Shown here one piece after another: positions 1-9,205 of a stretch of DNA of 64,000 nucleotides. The position numbers and the translations under genes were made by a program. Below the pieces are notes generated by a model. That model was not told the origin of the DNA and made no database searches. It was given only the letters and a program-made list of their open reading frames with translations. The stretch comes from Candidatus Enterococcus willemsii (GTDB taxonomy: Bacteria > Bacillota > Bacilli > Lactobacillales > Enterococcaceae): assembly GCF_009933335.1 (NCBI RefSeq), contig NZ_MAEL01000010.1:1-64000 (forward strand), in the 5' to 3' direction. Position 1 is the stretch's first letter, and each line of letters opens with the position of its first letter.

Positions 1-27
1 GACATGATGAAAAATACGTTGAAATAA
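1..27 (+). CDS. 3' end of an upstream gene (partial)
   Basis: A frame open from the first base of the window ends with TAA 18 bases before the next gene, giving the tail residues MMKNTLK. This is too short to identify. Before a ketodeoxygluconate kinase a KDPG/KHG aldolase would be a natural neighbour, but that is only inference. Confidence 0.3.
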   Translation, partial: DMMKNTLK

Positions 28-45
28 ATAGTTGGAGGGACAATC

Positions 46-1056
46 ATGAAAATCGGTGCATTTGGTGAAGTAATGCTACGCTTAACGCCTCCGGAATATC
101 GTCTATTAGAACAAAGTCATACTGTACGCATGGATTATACAGGAACAGGTGTCAATATTTTAGGCAATTTAGCTCACTTTGGTTTGGATACTTGGATGTT
201 GACCAATGTACCGGATAATCGGTTAGGTGATGCAGCCAAAAATAGTTTACAACAATTTGGGATGAAAACTGATTTTGTTGGTAAACACCATAATCACTTA
301 GGATCGTATTTTGCTGAAATTGGTTTTGGTGCTCGACCAACCCAAGTCACCTATCAAAATCGTCATGGCAGCTCATTTGGGGTTTCTGAACCTGATAATT
401 ATCCAATGGATGCCTTTTTAGCGACAGTTGATTTGGTACACATTTGTGGGATTTCTTTAAGTTTGACTGATGCAACGTGGGCTTCTGCAAAAACATTGGC
501 GCAAAAAGCCCATCGTCAGCAAAAAAAAGTGTGCTTTGACTTTAATTTTCGCCCCAGTTTAAATACTGAAGAAGGTAAAAAGGCCTTAATGAAAGCACGC
601 TATGAAGAAATCTTGCCATATTGCGATATTGTTTTTGGTACGCCAAGAGATTTAATTGAGTTATTACAACTAACGAATGAGTCTGTCACAGATGAAAAAG
701 CAGAACAACAGTTAATCCGTTCGTTCTTAAAGAAATACGACATTGAATGGTTTGCAGGAACCAAACGTCTACACCAAGAAGAAAAGCAGTGGATTGCTGG
801 TCGGATTGTCACAAAAGAGGATGTAATAGAAACAGAACCGCAATTATTAACGGTTTTAGATCGAATTGGTGCAGGAGATGCTTATGCAGCTGGTGTGTTA
901 CTGGGATATGCTGAAAATTGGTCATTGGAAAAAACAGCGACATTTGGTATTACGAATGCTGTGCTTGCACATACGATGCTAGGAGATGTCCCTTTAACAA
1001 CTAGAGAACAAGTGCAACAAGTGATTGACCATCCTGGTATTGATTTAATTCGATAA
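46..1056 (+). CDS. kdgK: 2-keto-3-deoxygluconate kinase (PfkB family)
   Basis: Predicted cytosolic sugar kinase phosphorylating 2-keto-3-deoxygluconate to KDPG, which an aldolase then splits; this pathway handles uronic-acid sugars. The 336 residues have the PfkB/ribokinase fold: an N-terminal MKIGAFGEVMLRLTPP strand, a glycine pair near residue 32 and the C-terminal anion-hole motif DRIGAGDAYAAG near residue 275 carrying the catalytic Asp. Length is normal for the family. GGAGGG lies 7 bases before the ATG. The upstream frame ends just ahead, so it is probably the last gene of an operon, closed by a strong terminator. The exact sugar is inferred; another PfkB ketose kinase role is possible. 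Confidence 0.8.
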   Translation: MKIGAFGEVMLRLTPPEYRLLEQSHTVRMDYTGTGVNILGNLAHFGLDTWMLTNVPDNRLGDAAKNSLQQFGMKTDFVGKHHNHLGSYFAEIGFGARPTQVTYQNRHGSSFGVSEPDNYPMDAFLATVDLVHICGISLSLTDATWASAKTLAQKAHRQQKKVCFDFNFRPSLNTEEGKKALMKARYEEILPYCDIVFGTPRDLIELLQLTNESVTDEKAEQQLIRSFLKKYDIEWFAGTKRLHQEEKQWIAGRIVTKEDVIETEPQLLTVLDRIGAGDAYAAGVLLGYAENWSLEKTATFGITNAVLAHTMLGDVPLTTREQVQQVIDHPGIDLIR

Positions 1057-1057
1057 G

Positions 1058-1098
1058 AAAAAACTTCTGATTAGCAATAGTCAGAAGTTTTTATTTTG
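1058..1098 (+). terminator. Rho-independent terminator after kdgK
   Basis: The stem AAACTTCTGA pairs with TCAGAAGTTT across a 10-base loop and is followed by a T-rich tail. Confidence 0.85.
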
Positions 1099-1147
1099 TT
1101 AAAAAGCTTTCATGAATGAATTCTTTTTAGTATAGTAGGAACAGGTG

Positions 1148-1594
1148 ATGAATATGTTAATCGTTGATGGCGATGGATCGCCAGTAAAAGAAGAAGTGAT
1201 TCGCTTAGGTGAGTTCTTTCAGCTACCAGTACTAATCGTAACCAGTGTTGATCATTATACAACCAAAGAATACCCTGATTTTGTTCGTTTTATTTATGTT
1301 GATAAAGGGGCCGATAGTGCAGATTATCAAATTGTTAAAGAAATTCATGCTGGAGATATTTTAATTACGCAAGACTACGGATTAGCATCATTAGTATTGC
1401 CTAAAAAAGCCAGAGTCTTTCATCATTCAGGAAAAGAATATCTACCTGAAACTATTGATTTCTTGCTAACTCAACGCTATTTAGGAACACAAATGAGAAA
1501 ATCAGGTAAGCGAACCAAAGGACCGAAAGCGTTTACGAAAGATGACCGGCAAGCTTTTTTTGAGCAGCTAAAAAAAGTCCTGCAAGAACCATAA
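1148..1594 (+). CDS. YaiI/YqxD family (DUF188) protein
   Basis: A 148-residue protein of the conserved YaiI/YqxD family (DUF188), whose fold resembles PIN-type nucleases and whose role is not established. The family signature is visible at the N-terminus as VDGDGSPVKEE, with conserved acidic residues, and at the C-terminus as RTKGPKAFTKDDR. The ATG is preferred over the GTG three bases upstream because AGGA is 7 bases before it. It stands alone between the kdgK terminator and the ddl leader. Family assignment is firm; function is unknown. Confidence 0.8.
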   Translation: MNMLIVDGDGSPVKEEVIRLGEFFQLPVLIVTSVDHYTTKEYPDFVRFIYVDKGADSADYQIVKEIHAGDILITQDYGLASLVLPKKARVFHHSGKEYLPETIDFLLTQRYLGTQMRKSGKRTKGPKAFTKDDRQAFFEQLKKVLQEP

Positions 1595-1739
1595 AAACCT
1601 TAAAAGGAAACAATTTTTTACTAAATTTTGTGGTTAGCAACCGGAAAATCATAGTTAAGGATGTTCTGAAAAACCATTTTATGCTAAAATATGTGAGAAT
1701 CATACGTGAAATGTGACGTTAAACACAGGAGGAAAAACG

Positions 1740-2813
1740 GTGAAAATTATTTTACTATACGGAGGGCAAAGCGCAGAGCATGATGTCTCTATTCTGTCAG
1801 CTTTCTCTGTACTAAATGCGATTTATTACAATTACTATCAAGTTCAACTTGTCTTTATTGCAAAAGATGGACAATGGGTCAAAGGTCCCGTGTTAACTGA
1901 AAAACCAACTTCAAAAGATATCTTGCATCTTACTTGGTCAACAAATGGTGCGTCTGGTGACTTTACCGGAACTGCCATTCAGCCAGGTGATATTAAGGAA
2001 GAAGATGCGATTGTCTTTCCACTTTTACATGGACCAAATGGCGAAGATGGAACGATTCAAGGATTCTTAGAAACAATTGATATGGCGTATGTCGGTGCAG
2101 GCGTTTTAACTAGCGCTTGTGGTATGGATAAAATTATGACGAAATATATCCTACAAGCAGCGGGCATTCCGCAAGTACCATATGTACCAGTGTTGAAAAA
2201 CCAATGGAAAGAAAATCCTAAACAGATTTTTGAGCAATGTGAAGGTACGCTGTTGTATCCAATGTTTGTCAAGCCAGCGAATATGGGGTCCAGTGTAGGC
2301 ATTTCTAAAGCAGAAAATCGTGAAGAGTTACAACAAGCGCTTGAAGAAGCTTATCGATATGACAATCGTGCGGTTATTGAGCAAGGTATTGAAGCTCGTG
2401 AAATTGAAGTTGCTATCTTAGGTAATGAAGATGTTCGTACGACAATGGCTGGTGAAATTGTGAAAGATGTTGCTTTTTATGATTATAATTCAAAATATAT
2501 TGATAACAATATTGTGATGCAAATCCCAGCACAAGTCCCTGATGAAGTGCAAGAAAAGGCGCAAGAATACGCTAAAAATGCCTATATTATGTTAGGTGGT
2601 AGTGGGTTAAGCCGTTGTGATTTCTTCCTAACGAATAAAAATGAGTTATTCTTAAATGAATTAAATACGATGCCTGGTTTTACGCAATTTAGTATGTATC
2701 CTTCTTTATGGGAAAAAACAGGGTTGCAATATGGCGATTTAATTGAAGAATTGATTCAATTAGGACTAAATCGTTACAAACAACGGACAAACTTTTTAAC
2801 AGATGTGAAATAA
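1740..2813 (+). CDS. ddl: D-alanine--D-alanine ligase
   Basis: ATP-grasp ligase that makes D-Ala-D-Ala for peptidoglycan precursors; its product is used by MurF, encoded next. The 357 residues show the ATP-grasp lid around FVKPANMGSSVG (about residue 177), the specificity loop FYDYNSKY (about 245-252) and the metal-binding segment FLNELNTMPGFT. The Lys-Tyr pair closing the loop is the D-Ala type; D-Lac-type ligases have Phe at that Tyr, so normal vancomycin-sensitive precursors are predicted. The start is GTG, chosen because AGGAGG lies 6 bases upstream; a start 27 bases earlier has no such site. Confidence 0.95.
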   Translation: MKIILLYGGQSAEHDVSILSAFSVLNAIYYNYYQVQLVFIAKDGQWVKGPVLTEKPTSKDILHLTWSTNGASGDFTGTAIQPGDIKEEDAIVFPLLHGPNGEDGTIQGFLETIDMAYVGAGVLTSACGMDKIMTKYILQAAGIPQVPYVPVLKNQWKENPKQIFEQCEGTLLYPMFVKPANMGSSVGISKAENREELQQALEEAYRYDNRAVIEQGIEAREIEVAILGNEDVRTTMAGEIVKDVAFYDYNSKYIDNNIVMQIPAQVPDEVQEKAQEYAKNAYIMLGGSGLSRCDFFLTNKNELFLNELNTMPGFTQFSMYPSLWEKTGLQYGDLIEELIQLGLNRYKQRTNFLTDVK

Positions 2814-2820
2814 ACACTAG

Positions 2821-2860
2821 ACAAGGCACAGGTGAAGCAAATCGCTTCAAGGTGCCTTGT
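2821..2860 (+). terminator. Hairpin between ddl and murF
   Basis: ACAAGGCAC at 2821-2829 pairs perfectly with GTGCCTTGT at 2852-2860, and an inner TGAAGC pairs with GCTTCA. Only four T follow, so it is a weak terminator, attenuator or RNA-processing hairpin. The murF ribosome site starts about eight bases downstream. Confidence 0.55.
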
Positions 2861-2881
2861 TTTGATGAAGGAGCAGAAAAG

Positions 2882-4213
2882 ATGAAATTAACGATCAAAG
2901 AAATTGCCCAAGCGTTAAATATTGAACCAATCGACGCAGACAAACTTGTAACGAGTGTTGAATTTGATAGTCGTTTAATCACAGAAGGAAGTTTGTTTGT
3001 TCCATTAGCAGGTACAAGAGATGGTCATGAATTTGTCCAACAAGCCATTGAACAAGGTGCTGTGGCAACCTTGTGGGATAAAAAACGTACAAATATCCCA
3101 GAAAATATTACCGTTCTTTCAGTGGCAGATGTGAAAGCTGCTTTTCAACAATTAGCTGTTTACTATCAGGAAAAAGTAGCGCCTAAAGTAGTCGCTATCA
3201 CTGGTAGTAATGGGAAAACGACCACTAAAGATATGACTGAAGCCGTATTGGCGCAAAAATTCCAAACGTATAAAACACAAGGAAACTATAACAATGATTT
3301 AGGAATGCCGTATACCATGTTACACATGCCAGATACAACGGAAGTGTTGATTTTAGAGATGGGGATGGACCATGCAGGTGAGATTGCTTTTTTATCTAAG
3401 TTAGCTCAACCGGATGCTGCAGCAATTACGTTAATTGGTGAAGCACATATCGAGAATTTAGGTTCACGAGCAGGGATAGCCAAAGCAAAAATGGAAATTA
3501 CTGAGGGCTTAAAAGCAGAGGGCTATTTAGTTGTTCCAGCTGATGAACCATTATTACTACCTCTCATGACTGATTTAACGCAAAAAATCGAAACATTTGG
3601 GTTGGATAAAGGTGATATTCACGCAACGATTGTTGAAGAAACAAAAGATCAAACAACCTTTACAATTGAAGGAGAAACTTTCCGAATCCCTGTCTTAGGA
3701 AGTTATAATGTCAAAAATGCGCTGATTGCTTATGGTTTTGGCCGTTATTTTGGTTTAACAAATGAAGAAATTGTTCGTGGTTTAGCTACGTTTCAGTTAA
3801 CTAAAAATCGCACACAATGGCTGAAAGCATCAAATGGAGCAGATATTTTGAGCGATGTTTATAATGCCAATCCGACAGCGATGGGGTTAGTATTAGATAG
3901 TTTTGGTCGTTTAGAACTGGCAGGCCGTCGTTTGGCAGTGTTAGCAGATATGCTAGAATTAGGACCTGATTCTAAACAAATGCATGCTCAGATGGCTGAA
4001 CATATCGGTAATCAATATGATGCTATTTTTCTTTATGGGTCAGAAATGGCTTCATTAAATAAAGCGCTAGTTGAATTTGCAGGAAAAGTATACTATTTTG
4101 AAGAAAAAGACGCATTAATAAAAACATTAAAAGAACAATTACTGCCGACAGATACCCTTCTATTAAAAGGTAGCAACGGGATGGGTTTAGCTGAAGTTAT
4201 TGCGCAACTATAA
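2882..4213 (+). CDS. murF: UDP-N-acetylmuramoyl-tripeptide--D-Ala-D-Ala ligase
   Basis: Cytosolic Mur ligase that adds D-Ala-D-Ala to the UDP-MurNAc-tripeptide, the last soluble step of peptidoglycan precursor synthesis. The 443 residues contain the P-loop GSNGKTTTKD (about residue 108), the EMGMDHAGEI segment and the C-terminal LSDVYNANPTAM motif with ligand-binding Asn. ATG 2882 is chosen because GAAGGAG lies 7 bases ahead; an in-frame GTG at 2852 falls inside the intergenic hairpin. It follows ddl, whose product is its substrate. Confidence 0.95.
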   Translation: MKLTIKEIAQALNIEPIDADKLVTSVEFDSRLITEGSLFVPLAGTRDGHEFVQQAIEQGAVATLWDKKRTNIPENITVLSVADVKAAFQQLAVYYQEKVAPKVVAITGSNGKTTTKDMTEAVLAQKFQTYKTQGNYNNDLGMPYTMLHMPDTTEVLILEMGMDHAGEIAFLSKLAQPDAAAITLIGEAHIENLGSRAGIAKAKMEITEGLKAEGYLVVPADEPLLLPLMTDLTQKIETFGLDKGDIHATIVEETKDQTTFTIEGETFRIPVLGSYNVKNALIAYGFGRYFGLTNEEIVRGLATFQLTKNRTQWLKASNGADILSDVYNANPTAMGLVLDSFGRLELAGRRLAVLADMLELGPDSKQMHAQMAEHIGNQYDAIFLYGSEMASLNKALVEFAGKVYYFEEKDALIKTLKEQLLPTDTLLLKGSNGMGLAEVIAQL

Positions 4214-4226
4214 AGAGGAAAAGTGA

Positions 4227-4274
4227 GAAAAATACGACATTTAATCATGTGATGTGTCGTATTTTTCTTTTTTT
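4227..4274 (+). terminator. Terminator after murF
   Basis: GAAAAATACGACA pairs exactly with TGTCGTATTTTTC and a T-run follows. A TATACT sequence at 4277-4282 just after it is a possible -10 for the next gene. Confidence 0.85.
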
Positions 4275-4316
4275 GTTATACTAATAATAGTACAAATAAA
4301 AAGGAGAGTGTAATAA

Positions 4317-4919
4317 ATGAAAAAGTGGATGATTACAAGTGTTGTATTGGTAGGATTATTGGCGGGTTGTGGCAGTAAAGAGGAACCCAAAGAAAGTACA
4401 GCAAGCAGTACAGCAGTAGAAACAGCTTCAAGTTCATCAGTAACAGAAGAAAGCACGAGTACTAGTGTTAGTACAAGTGGGGAAAACGGTGAATTTTCTG
4501 TAGGAGATGCTTCATATTCTATCGAAATTCCTGCTCACTGGGCAAATTATGAAGATGTCGCTAGTTTAAATCCAGATGCTTCTTACGCCTTAGAAAAAGA
4601 TGATTTAAGTGCATATTACATGGTGATTGCTGAAAACAAAGTTGATTTTAGTAATTTCAATACGTATGTGGACTTAGTTACTGGTAGTTTAGAAGAAGAA
4701 GCAACTAATGTAAAAGAAGAAGACGTAACAGTTAATGGTATGAAAGGTGTGCGTAAAACCTTTGATTTGAATGTCCAAGGTGTAAACTTATCTTACATTT
4801 TTGATGTTGTTGAAAGTGAAACACAATTTGTACAAAGTGTTGGTTGGTCATTGAAGAGTGAAGCAGAAGTTGCAAAACCTGAAATTGAATCAATTTTAAA
4901 TTCATTCCAACAAAAGTAG
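4317..4919 (+). CDS. Lipoprotein of unknown function
   Basis: A 200-residue predicted lipoprotein. The signal peptide MKKWMITSVVLVGLLAGCGS has a clear lipobox (LLAGC, lipidated Cys at residue 18), followed by a Ser/Thr/Glu-rich tether to about residue 60 and a globular C-terminal domain beginning ENGEFSVGDASYSIEIPAHW. The domain suggests a surface-exposed fold of the PsbP/YceI-like kind, but I do not recognise a family. AAAGGAG precedes the ATG by 11 bases. Its start region, ATGAAAAAGTG, matches the antisense stretch of the three small RNAs near 50.2 kb. Confidence 0.75.
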   Translation: MKKWMITSVVLVGLLAGCGSKEEPKESTASSTAVETASSSSVTEESTSTSVSTSGENGEFSVGDASYSIEIPAHWANYEDVASLNPDASYALEKDDLSAYYMVIAENKVDFSNFNTYVDLVTGSLEEEATNVKEEDVTVNGMKGVRKTFDLNVQGVNLSYIFDVVESETQFVQSVGWSLKSEAEVAKPEIESILNSFQQK

Positions 4920-4957
4920 GTAGAAAATATTTTTGCAATAATGTTTGAAACTTGCTG

Positions 4958-4985
4958 AAAACAGTATTCCGTGATACACTGTTTT
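4958..4985 (+). terminator. Hairpin after the lipoprotein gene
   Basis: AAACAGTAT pairs with ATACACTGTTT apart from one bulge. The tail has only a few T, so it is a weak terminator or 3'-end stabiliser. Confidence 0.45.
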
Positions 4986-5083
4986 AGTGCCGAAAGATGA
5001 AGTAAAAATTGGAATAACTGATAACTAAACGAGAACGACTGTTTAGATAAAAAAGAAATGACCATGTCATCATAAATTCAAAA

Positions 5084-5126
5084 CGAGGCTAGACAAAAGT
5101 AAATGATCGTTTGTCCTAGCCTTTTC
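5084..5126 (+). terminator. Terminator upstream of cshA
   Basis: GGCTAGACAAA pairs with TTTGTCCTAGCC (one bulged base) and CTTTTCT follows. It separates the lipoprotein unit from the cshA leader. Confidence 0.7.
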
Positions 5127-5305
5127 TAATGCCTTCAAGAAGTGGTTTTTCGGTGAGAAGTGATAAAACAAATATGCTAGGGACCATGTTTGATTCATCA
5201 TGGAAGAAACAAACACTTCAAACTGTCACCAGATACCTCGAGGATGTATCTAGTAAAAAACGACGAGATGAATCAATCATCTTGATCACAATTAGGAGGA
5301 TCCAT
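5127..5305 (+). promoter_or_regulatory. Long structured leader of cshA
   Basis: About 180 bases between the terminator and the cshA start carry no convincing gene, although the cshA frame stays open through them. GATTCATC near 5192-5199 is the exact complement of GATGAATC near 5269-5276, and AGATAC/GTATCT forms a small hairpin between them. A long leader is common for cold-induced DEAD-box helicase mRNAs, so thermo- or auto-regulation is possible. The ribosome site AGGAGG is at 5294-5299. Confidence 0.4.
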
Positions 5306-6859
5306 TTGAAATTTAAAGAATTAGAACTATCACAAGAATTATTGACTTCTATTGAGCGTGCCGGCTTTGAAGAAGCAACACCCATCCAAGAAGCAACAAT
5401 TCCATTGGCGTTAGCTGGTAAAGATGTTATCGGTCAAGCGCAAACAGGTACAGGTAAAACTGCAGCCTTTGGGTTACCAATGTTACAACACATTGACCCA
5501 ACAAAACAACAATTACAAGGTTTAGTTATTGCTCCAACACGTGAGTTGGCTATCCAAACGCAAGAAGAACTATACCGTTTAGGTAAAGACAAAAAAATCC
5601 GTGTACAAGCTGTTTACGGTGGGGCTGATATTGGTCGTCAAATTCGTCAATTAAAAGACCGTCCACATATCGTGGTAGGTACACCAGGACGTATGTTGGA
5701 TCACATTAAACGCCACACGTTAAAACTAGCAACCGTGGAAACATTGGTATTAGATGAAGCAGATGAAATGCTAAATATGGGCTTTTTAGAAGATATTGAA
5801 ACAATTATTGCCCAAGTCCCTGAAGAGCGTCAAACGTTGCTATTTTCTGCGACAATGCCACCAGCTATCAAAAACATTGGTGTAAAATTCATGAAAGAAC
5901 CAGATCATGTAAAAATTAAAGCCAAAGAAATGACAGCTGATTTGATTGATCAATACTATGTACGTTCAAAAGATTTTGAGAAATTTGATATCATGACACG
6001 TTTATTAGACGTTCAAAAACCAGAATTGACGATTGTCTTTGGTCGTACGAAACGTCGTGTCGATGAGTTGGCTCGTGGATTAGAAGCCCGTGGCTACAAA
6101 GCAGAAGGTATTCATGGTGATCTTTCTCAACAAAAACGTATGAGTGTGTTACGCTCATTTAAATCTGGTAATTTAGACATCTTAGTTGCGACAGACGTTG
6201 CCGCTCGTGGATTAGATATTTCAGGTGTCACTCACGTTTACAACTACGATATCCCTCAAGATCCAGAAAGCTATGTTCACCGTATTGGTCGTACAGGACG
6301 TGCCGGTAAAGGTGGTATGTCAGTAACATTTGTAACGCCAAATGAAATGAGTTACTTACATGTTATTGAAAACTTAACGAAAAAACGTATGACACCATTA
6401 CGTCCACCTTCTGAAAAAGAAGCTTTCAAAGGACAAATCGGTGCTGCAATGGAAACTGTTGCAGAAAAAATGACTTCAAATGGCTTAGAAAAATACTTGT
6501 CAGGTGCCGATCAATTGTTAGAACAATATTCAGCGCAAGATTTAGCGGCGTTACTATTAAAAACATTAGCAAAAGATCCAGAAGATTTAGTGCCAGTTAA
6601 AATCACACCTGAACGTCCATTGCCACAAGGGAAAAAATCCTTTAACAAAGGTGGTGGCAACCGTCGCAATAATAACCGTAATGGTGGCGGACGTCGTGAA
6701 GGCGGACGTGGACGCGATGATCGCCGAAATCGTGACGATAGAGACCGTCGCAGTAACAAAGGAAGCTATGGCAATAACAAAGATGGTGGCTCTCGCAAAC
6801 CAAGCCGTCGTCCAAGTGATAAAAAGCGTAGTTTTGTTATCCGTAACAATCAAGATTAA
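5306..6859 (+). CDS. cshA: DEAD-box ATP-dependent RNA helicase
   Basis: Cytosolic RNA helicase that remodels RNA in mRNA decay, ribosome assembly and cold adaptation. The 517 residues carry all core motifs in order: AQTGTGKT (I), PTRELA (Ia), TPGR (Ib), DEAD (II), SAT (III) and [12 protein letters not shown] (VI). A basic Gly/Arg/Asn-rich tail from about residue 445 is typical of CshA and binds RNA. Translation is placed at TTG 5306, six bases after AGGAGG; the frame continues 59 codons upstream, but that part reads unlike helicase sequence and lacks a ribosome site. The TTG start may dampen expression. Confidence 0.92.
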   Translation: MKFKELELSQELLTSIERAGFEEATPIQEATIPLALAGKDVIGQAQTGTGKTAAFGLPMLQHIDPTKQQLQGLVIAPTRELAIQTQEELYRLGKDKKIRVQAVYGGADIGRQIRQLKDRPHIVVGTPGRMLDHIKRHTLKLATVETLVLDEADEMLNMGFLEDIETIIAQVPEERQTLLFSATMPPAIKNIGVKFMKEPDHVKIKAKEMTADLIDQYYVRSKDFEKFDIMTRLLDVQKPELTIVFGRTKRRVDELARGLEARGYKAEGIHGDLSQQKRMSVLRSFKSGNLDILVATDVAARGLDISGVTHVYNYDIPQDPESYVHRIGRTGRAGKGGMSVTFVTPNEMSYLHVIENLTKKRMTPLRPPSEKEAFKGQIGAAMETVAEKMTSNGLEKYLSGADQLLEQYSAQDLAALLLKTLAKDPEDLVPVKITPERPLPQGKKSFNKGGGNRRNNNRNGGGRREGGRGRDDRRNRDDRDRRSNKGSYGNNKDGGSRKPSRRPSDKKRSFVIRNNQD

Positions 6860-6928
6860 GGAAAACTTAATGAATTCGAGATGAATGGATTCATGTTAAA
6901 TATCTTTATATGACTTGTAAAATAAGAA

Positions 6929-6966
6929 AAGTGTCTGAGGAAATTCAATTTCTCAGACGCTTTTTG
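6929..6966 (+). terminator. Terminator after cshA
   Basis: GTGTCTGAG pairs with CTCAGACGC (one G-T pair) and TTTTT follows. Confidence 0.85.
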
Positions 6967-7047
6967 CATTTCAAGTAGGTTTTTAAGTGGTTTTTCTTCG
7001 TTTTTTTGGTAGAATAAGACTAACTTCGAAGGAAAGAGTAGGCGTCT

Positions 7048-7401
7048 ATGATTCAGGGAATTGGGATTGATGCAGTTGATTTGCATCGAATAAAAAAAAT
7101 TATTCAAGAGAAACCTAAATTTATTTCGCGTATTTTAACTTCAGCGGAATGTGAATTATTCTATGCATTACCTGAAAAACGTCAAATTGAGTTTCTTGGT
7201 GGACGCTATGCTTGTAAGGAAGCTTTTTCCAAAGCTTGGGGAACAGGTATAGGTAAAGTAACATTTCAAGATTTAGAGATTTTAGCAAATGATTTAGGTG
7301 CACCAATTGTTACCAAGTCGCCTTATCAAGAAGGTGCGGTGTTCGTTAGTATTACACATACCGAAGACATTGCATTTGCGCAAATCATTTTAGAGAAATA
7401 G
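7048..7401 (+). CDS. acpS: Holo-[acyl-carrier-protein] synthase
   Basis: Transfers phosphopantetheine from CoA to apo-ACP, activating it for fatty acid synthesis. At 117 residues it is the usual AcpS length. The two magnesium-binding motifs are present: GIGIDAVDLHRI (Asp near residue 8) and GGRYACKEAFSKA (Glu near residue 58). GGAAAGAG lies ahead of the ATG. It starts an acpS-alr-mazF cluster, an arrangement common in Firmicutes, with 15 bases to alr. Confidence 0.95.
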   Translation: MIQGIGIDAVDLHRIKKIIQEKPKFISRILTSAECELFYALPEKRQIEFLGGRYACKEAFSKAWGTGIGKVTFQDLEILANDLGAPIVTKSPYQEGAVFVSITHTEDIAFAQIILEK

Positions 7402-7416
7402 AAGGAAGGTATTTCG

Positions 7417-8514
7417 ATGGCAGTATCTTATCATCGCCCTACGAAAATAATTGTTGATTTACAGGCGATTCAACAAAATCTTGCCAATGAAATCAAACAC
7501 AATCAAGGAAAAGATGTTTTTGTTGCCGTCAAAGCTAATGGATATGGGCATGGAGCAGTTCCTGTGGCGAAGGCCGCTTTAGCAGCTGGCGCTATGGGAC
7601 TGTGTGTAGCAACACTTGATGAAGCAATTGAATTAAGAGAGCAAGGAATTGAAGCCCCTATTTTGTTACTAGGATTATTGCCATTATCGGCAGTAGCTGT
7701 GGCAGAAGAATATCGCGTGGCAGTAGCGGTTGCATCGCTAGCATGGCTTAAGCAAGCACAACCAGAGATTCGACACGCCTTGAAAATACATCTAGCCATT
7801 GATACAGGTATGGGGCGAATTGGCTTTCAAAAGTCGGAAGATGTGCAACAAGCAGTAAATTATTTACTGTCGGAAGAAGTGTTTGACTTTGAAGGGATTT
7901 TTACTCATTTTTCAACAGCAGATCAAGCAGACACCACTTATTGGGAGAAGCAGCATCAACGATTCAACGATATTTTAACTGGACTCTCTCATTTACCTAA
8001 GTATGTACACACAAGTAACAGTGCGACGACCTTATGGCATGAAGGTGTGGGGAATATGGTTCGATACGGTATCGCTTTGTATGGCTTGAATCCTTCTGGA
8101 AATGACTTAGATGTTAGTTATCCATTACAACCGGCTTTGTCATTAGAATCAGAATTAATCCAAGTTAAAAAAGTAGCAAAAGGTGAAGGGATAGGTTATG
8201 GCAAAACTTATGTGACACCAAAAGAAGAATGGATTGGCACTGTGCCAATCGGGTATGCGGATGGCTATGTTCGCAAAATGCAAGGATTCCATGTCTTAGT
8301 AGAAGGACAGTACTGCGAAATAGTTGGTCGTGTCTGTATGGATCAACTGATGATTCGTTTGCCACATGCTATTGAGGAAGGAACAAAAGTAACATTAATT
8401 GGAAAAAATCAAGGCGCACAAATTACGCTTCAAGAAATCGCAGATTATTTAGATACGATTCATTATGAAGTCATTTGTTTGTTTTCTGAACGAATTCCAA
8501 GAGAATATTTATAG
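7417..8514 (+). CDS. alr: Alanine racemase
   Basis: PLP enzyme interconverting L- and D-alanine, supplying D-Ala to Ddl (encoded at 1740) and to teichoic acids. The 365 residues show the PLP lysine in [12 protein letters not shown] (about residue 39), GTGMGRIGF, the PLP phosphate region [10 protein letters not shown], and IGYADGY. GAAGGAAGG precedes the ATG. It lies between acpS and mazF with short gaps, so co-transcription is expected. Confidence 0.96.
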   Translation: MAVSYHRPTKIIVDLQAIQQNLANEIKHNQGKDVFVAVKANGYGHGAVPVAKAALAAGAMGLCVATLDEAIELREQGIEAPILLLGLLPLSAVAVAEEYRVAVAVASLAWLKQAQPEIRHALKIHLAIDTGMGRIGFQKSEDVQQAVNYLLSEEVFDFEGIFTHFSTADQADTTYWEKQHQRFNDILTGLSHLPKYVHTSNSATTLWHEGVGNMVRYGIALYGLNPSGNDLDVSYPLQPALSLESELIQVKKVAKGEGIGYGKTYVTPKEEWIGTVPIGYADGYVRKMQGFHVLVEGQYCEIVGRVCMDQLMIRLPHAIEEGTKVTLIGKNQGAQITLQEIADYLDTIHYEVICLFSERIPREYL

Positions 8515-8530
8515 AAAAGGATTGAGGGCC

Positions 8531-8869
8531 ATGGTCAAACGTGGGGAAGTTTATTTTGCAGATTTGTCACCAGTAGTTGGTTCGGAACAGGGAGGATTAC
8601 GCCCAGTTCTCATTATTCAAAATGATCTTGGAAATCATTTTAGTCCAACTGTGATTATCGCCGCAATTACAGCAAAAATGGCAAAACCAAAGTTACCAAC
8701 ACATATTGGAATTACTGCTTCTGGTACAGGTCTTGGCAGAGACTCCGTCATTTTAATGGAGCAAATTCGAACGATTGATAAATCTAGATTGAAAGAAAAA
8801 GTATGTCACCTACAAGCTGAAATCATGCAGTCAGTTGATACTGCCTTAAAAATCAGTGTTGGCTTATAG
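8531..8869 (+). CDS. mazF: MazF/PemK-type mRNA endoribonuclease toxin
   Basis: A 112-residue PemK/MazF toxin-fold protein, a sequence-specific RNase that cleaves mRNA under stress. The N-terminus [20 protein letters not shown] and the [12 protein letters not shown] segment are the family signature; the Arg of GGLRPV and the Thr-Glu region near IRTIDK are the expected catalytic and stability parts. ATG 8531 is preceded by GATTGAGGG; an earlier in-frame start would overlap alr and lacks support. Only 16 bases separate it from alr, so the antitoxin gene that sits here in Bacillus (ndoAI) is missing. Confidence 0.9.
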   Translation: MVKRGEVYFADLSPVVGSEQGGLRPVLIIQNDLGNHFSPTVIIAAITAKMAKPKLPTHIGITASGTGLGRDSVILMEQIRTIDKSRLKEKVCHLQAEIMQSVDTALKISVGL

Positions 8870-8912
8870 CAAGAAGACAGAGGTTCATACATAAATACAA
8901 GTTGGTGATTGA

Positions 8913-9188
8913 ATGGGCTATGTAGTTCTTATACTAACCGTCATATGTTTAGTAATAGCTAGTTGGAAACGACTAGCACAGGTACGTAGATTTCGATATC
9001 AAAGTAAAGAAGGATATTATTTGCTAGTACACAAATTTGAAAAATCAGGCAGGTATTTTGGTGTTTTCCAACAAGGGGAAGTTGAACTCACTTTACAGAT
9101 GCCAATCAACACTTATATCCAACTGCAACCTCCTATCAGAGGTTACTTACAACACACAGATGGAGAGCTTCAACGCTTTGAGGTCTAA
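8913..9188 (+). CDS. Small membrane-anchored protein of unknown function
   Basis: A 91-residue protein with one N-terminal membrane helix (MGYVVLILTVICLVIASW) followed by a soluble beta-rich part with basic and aromatic residues. No family is recognised. It has a modest ribosome site (GGTGATTGA) and sits between mazF and proC with short spacing, so it is probably in the same transcript. An overlapping frame at 9037-9237 is its shadow. Confidence 0.55.
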   Translation: MGYVVLILTVICLVIASWKRLAQVRRFRYQSKEGYYLLVHKFEKSGRYFGVFQQGEVELTLQMPINTYIQLQPPIRGYLQHTDGELQRFEV

Positions 9189-9205
9189 AATGAGGAGTGA
9201 ATATT

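Noticed and set aside
5129-5305. 59-codon N-terminal extension of CshA
   Set aside because: No ribosome site upstream, sequence unlike helicases, and AGGAGG sits correctly before TTG 5306 where the family homology begins.
6587-6884. Several long frames overlapping the 3' end of cshA on both strands
   Set aside because: They are shadows of the Arg/Gly/Asn-rich helicase tail, with no start signals of their own.
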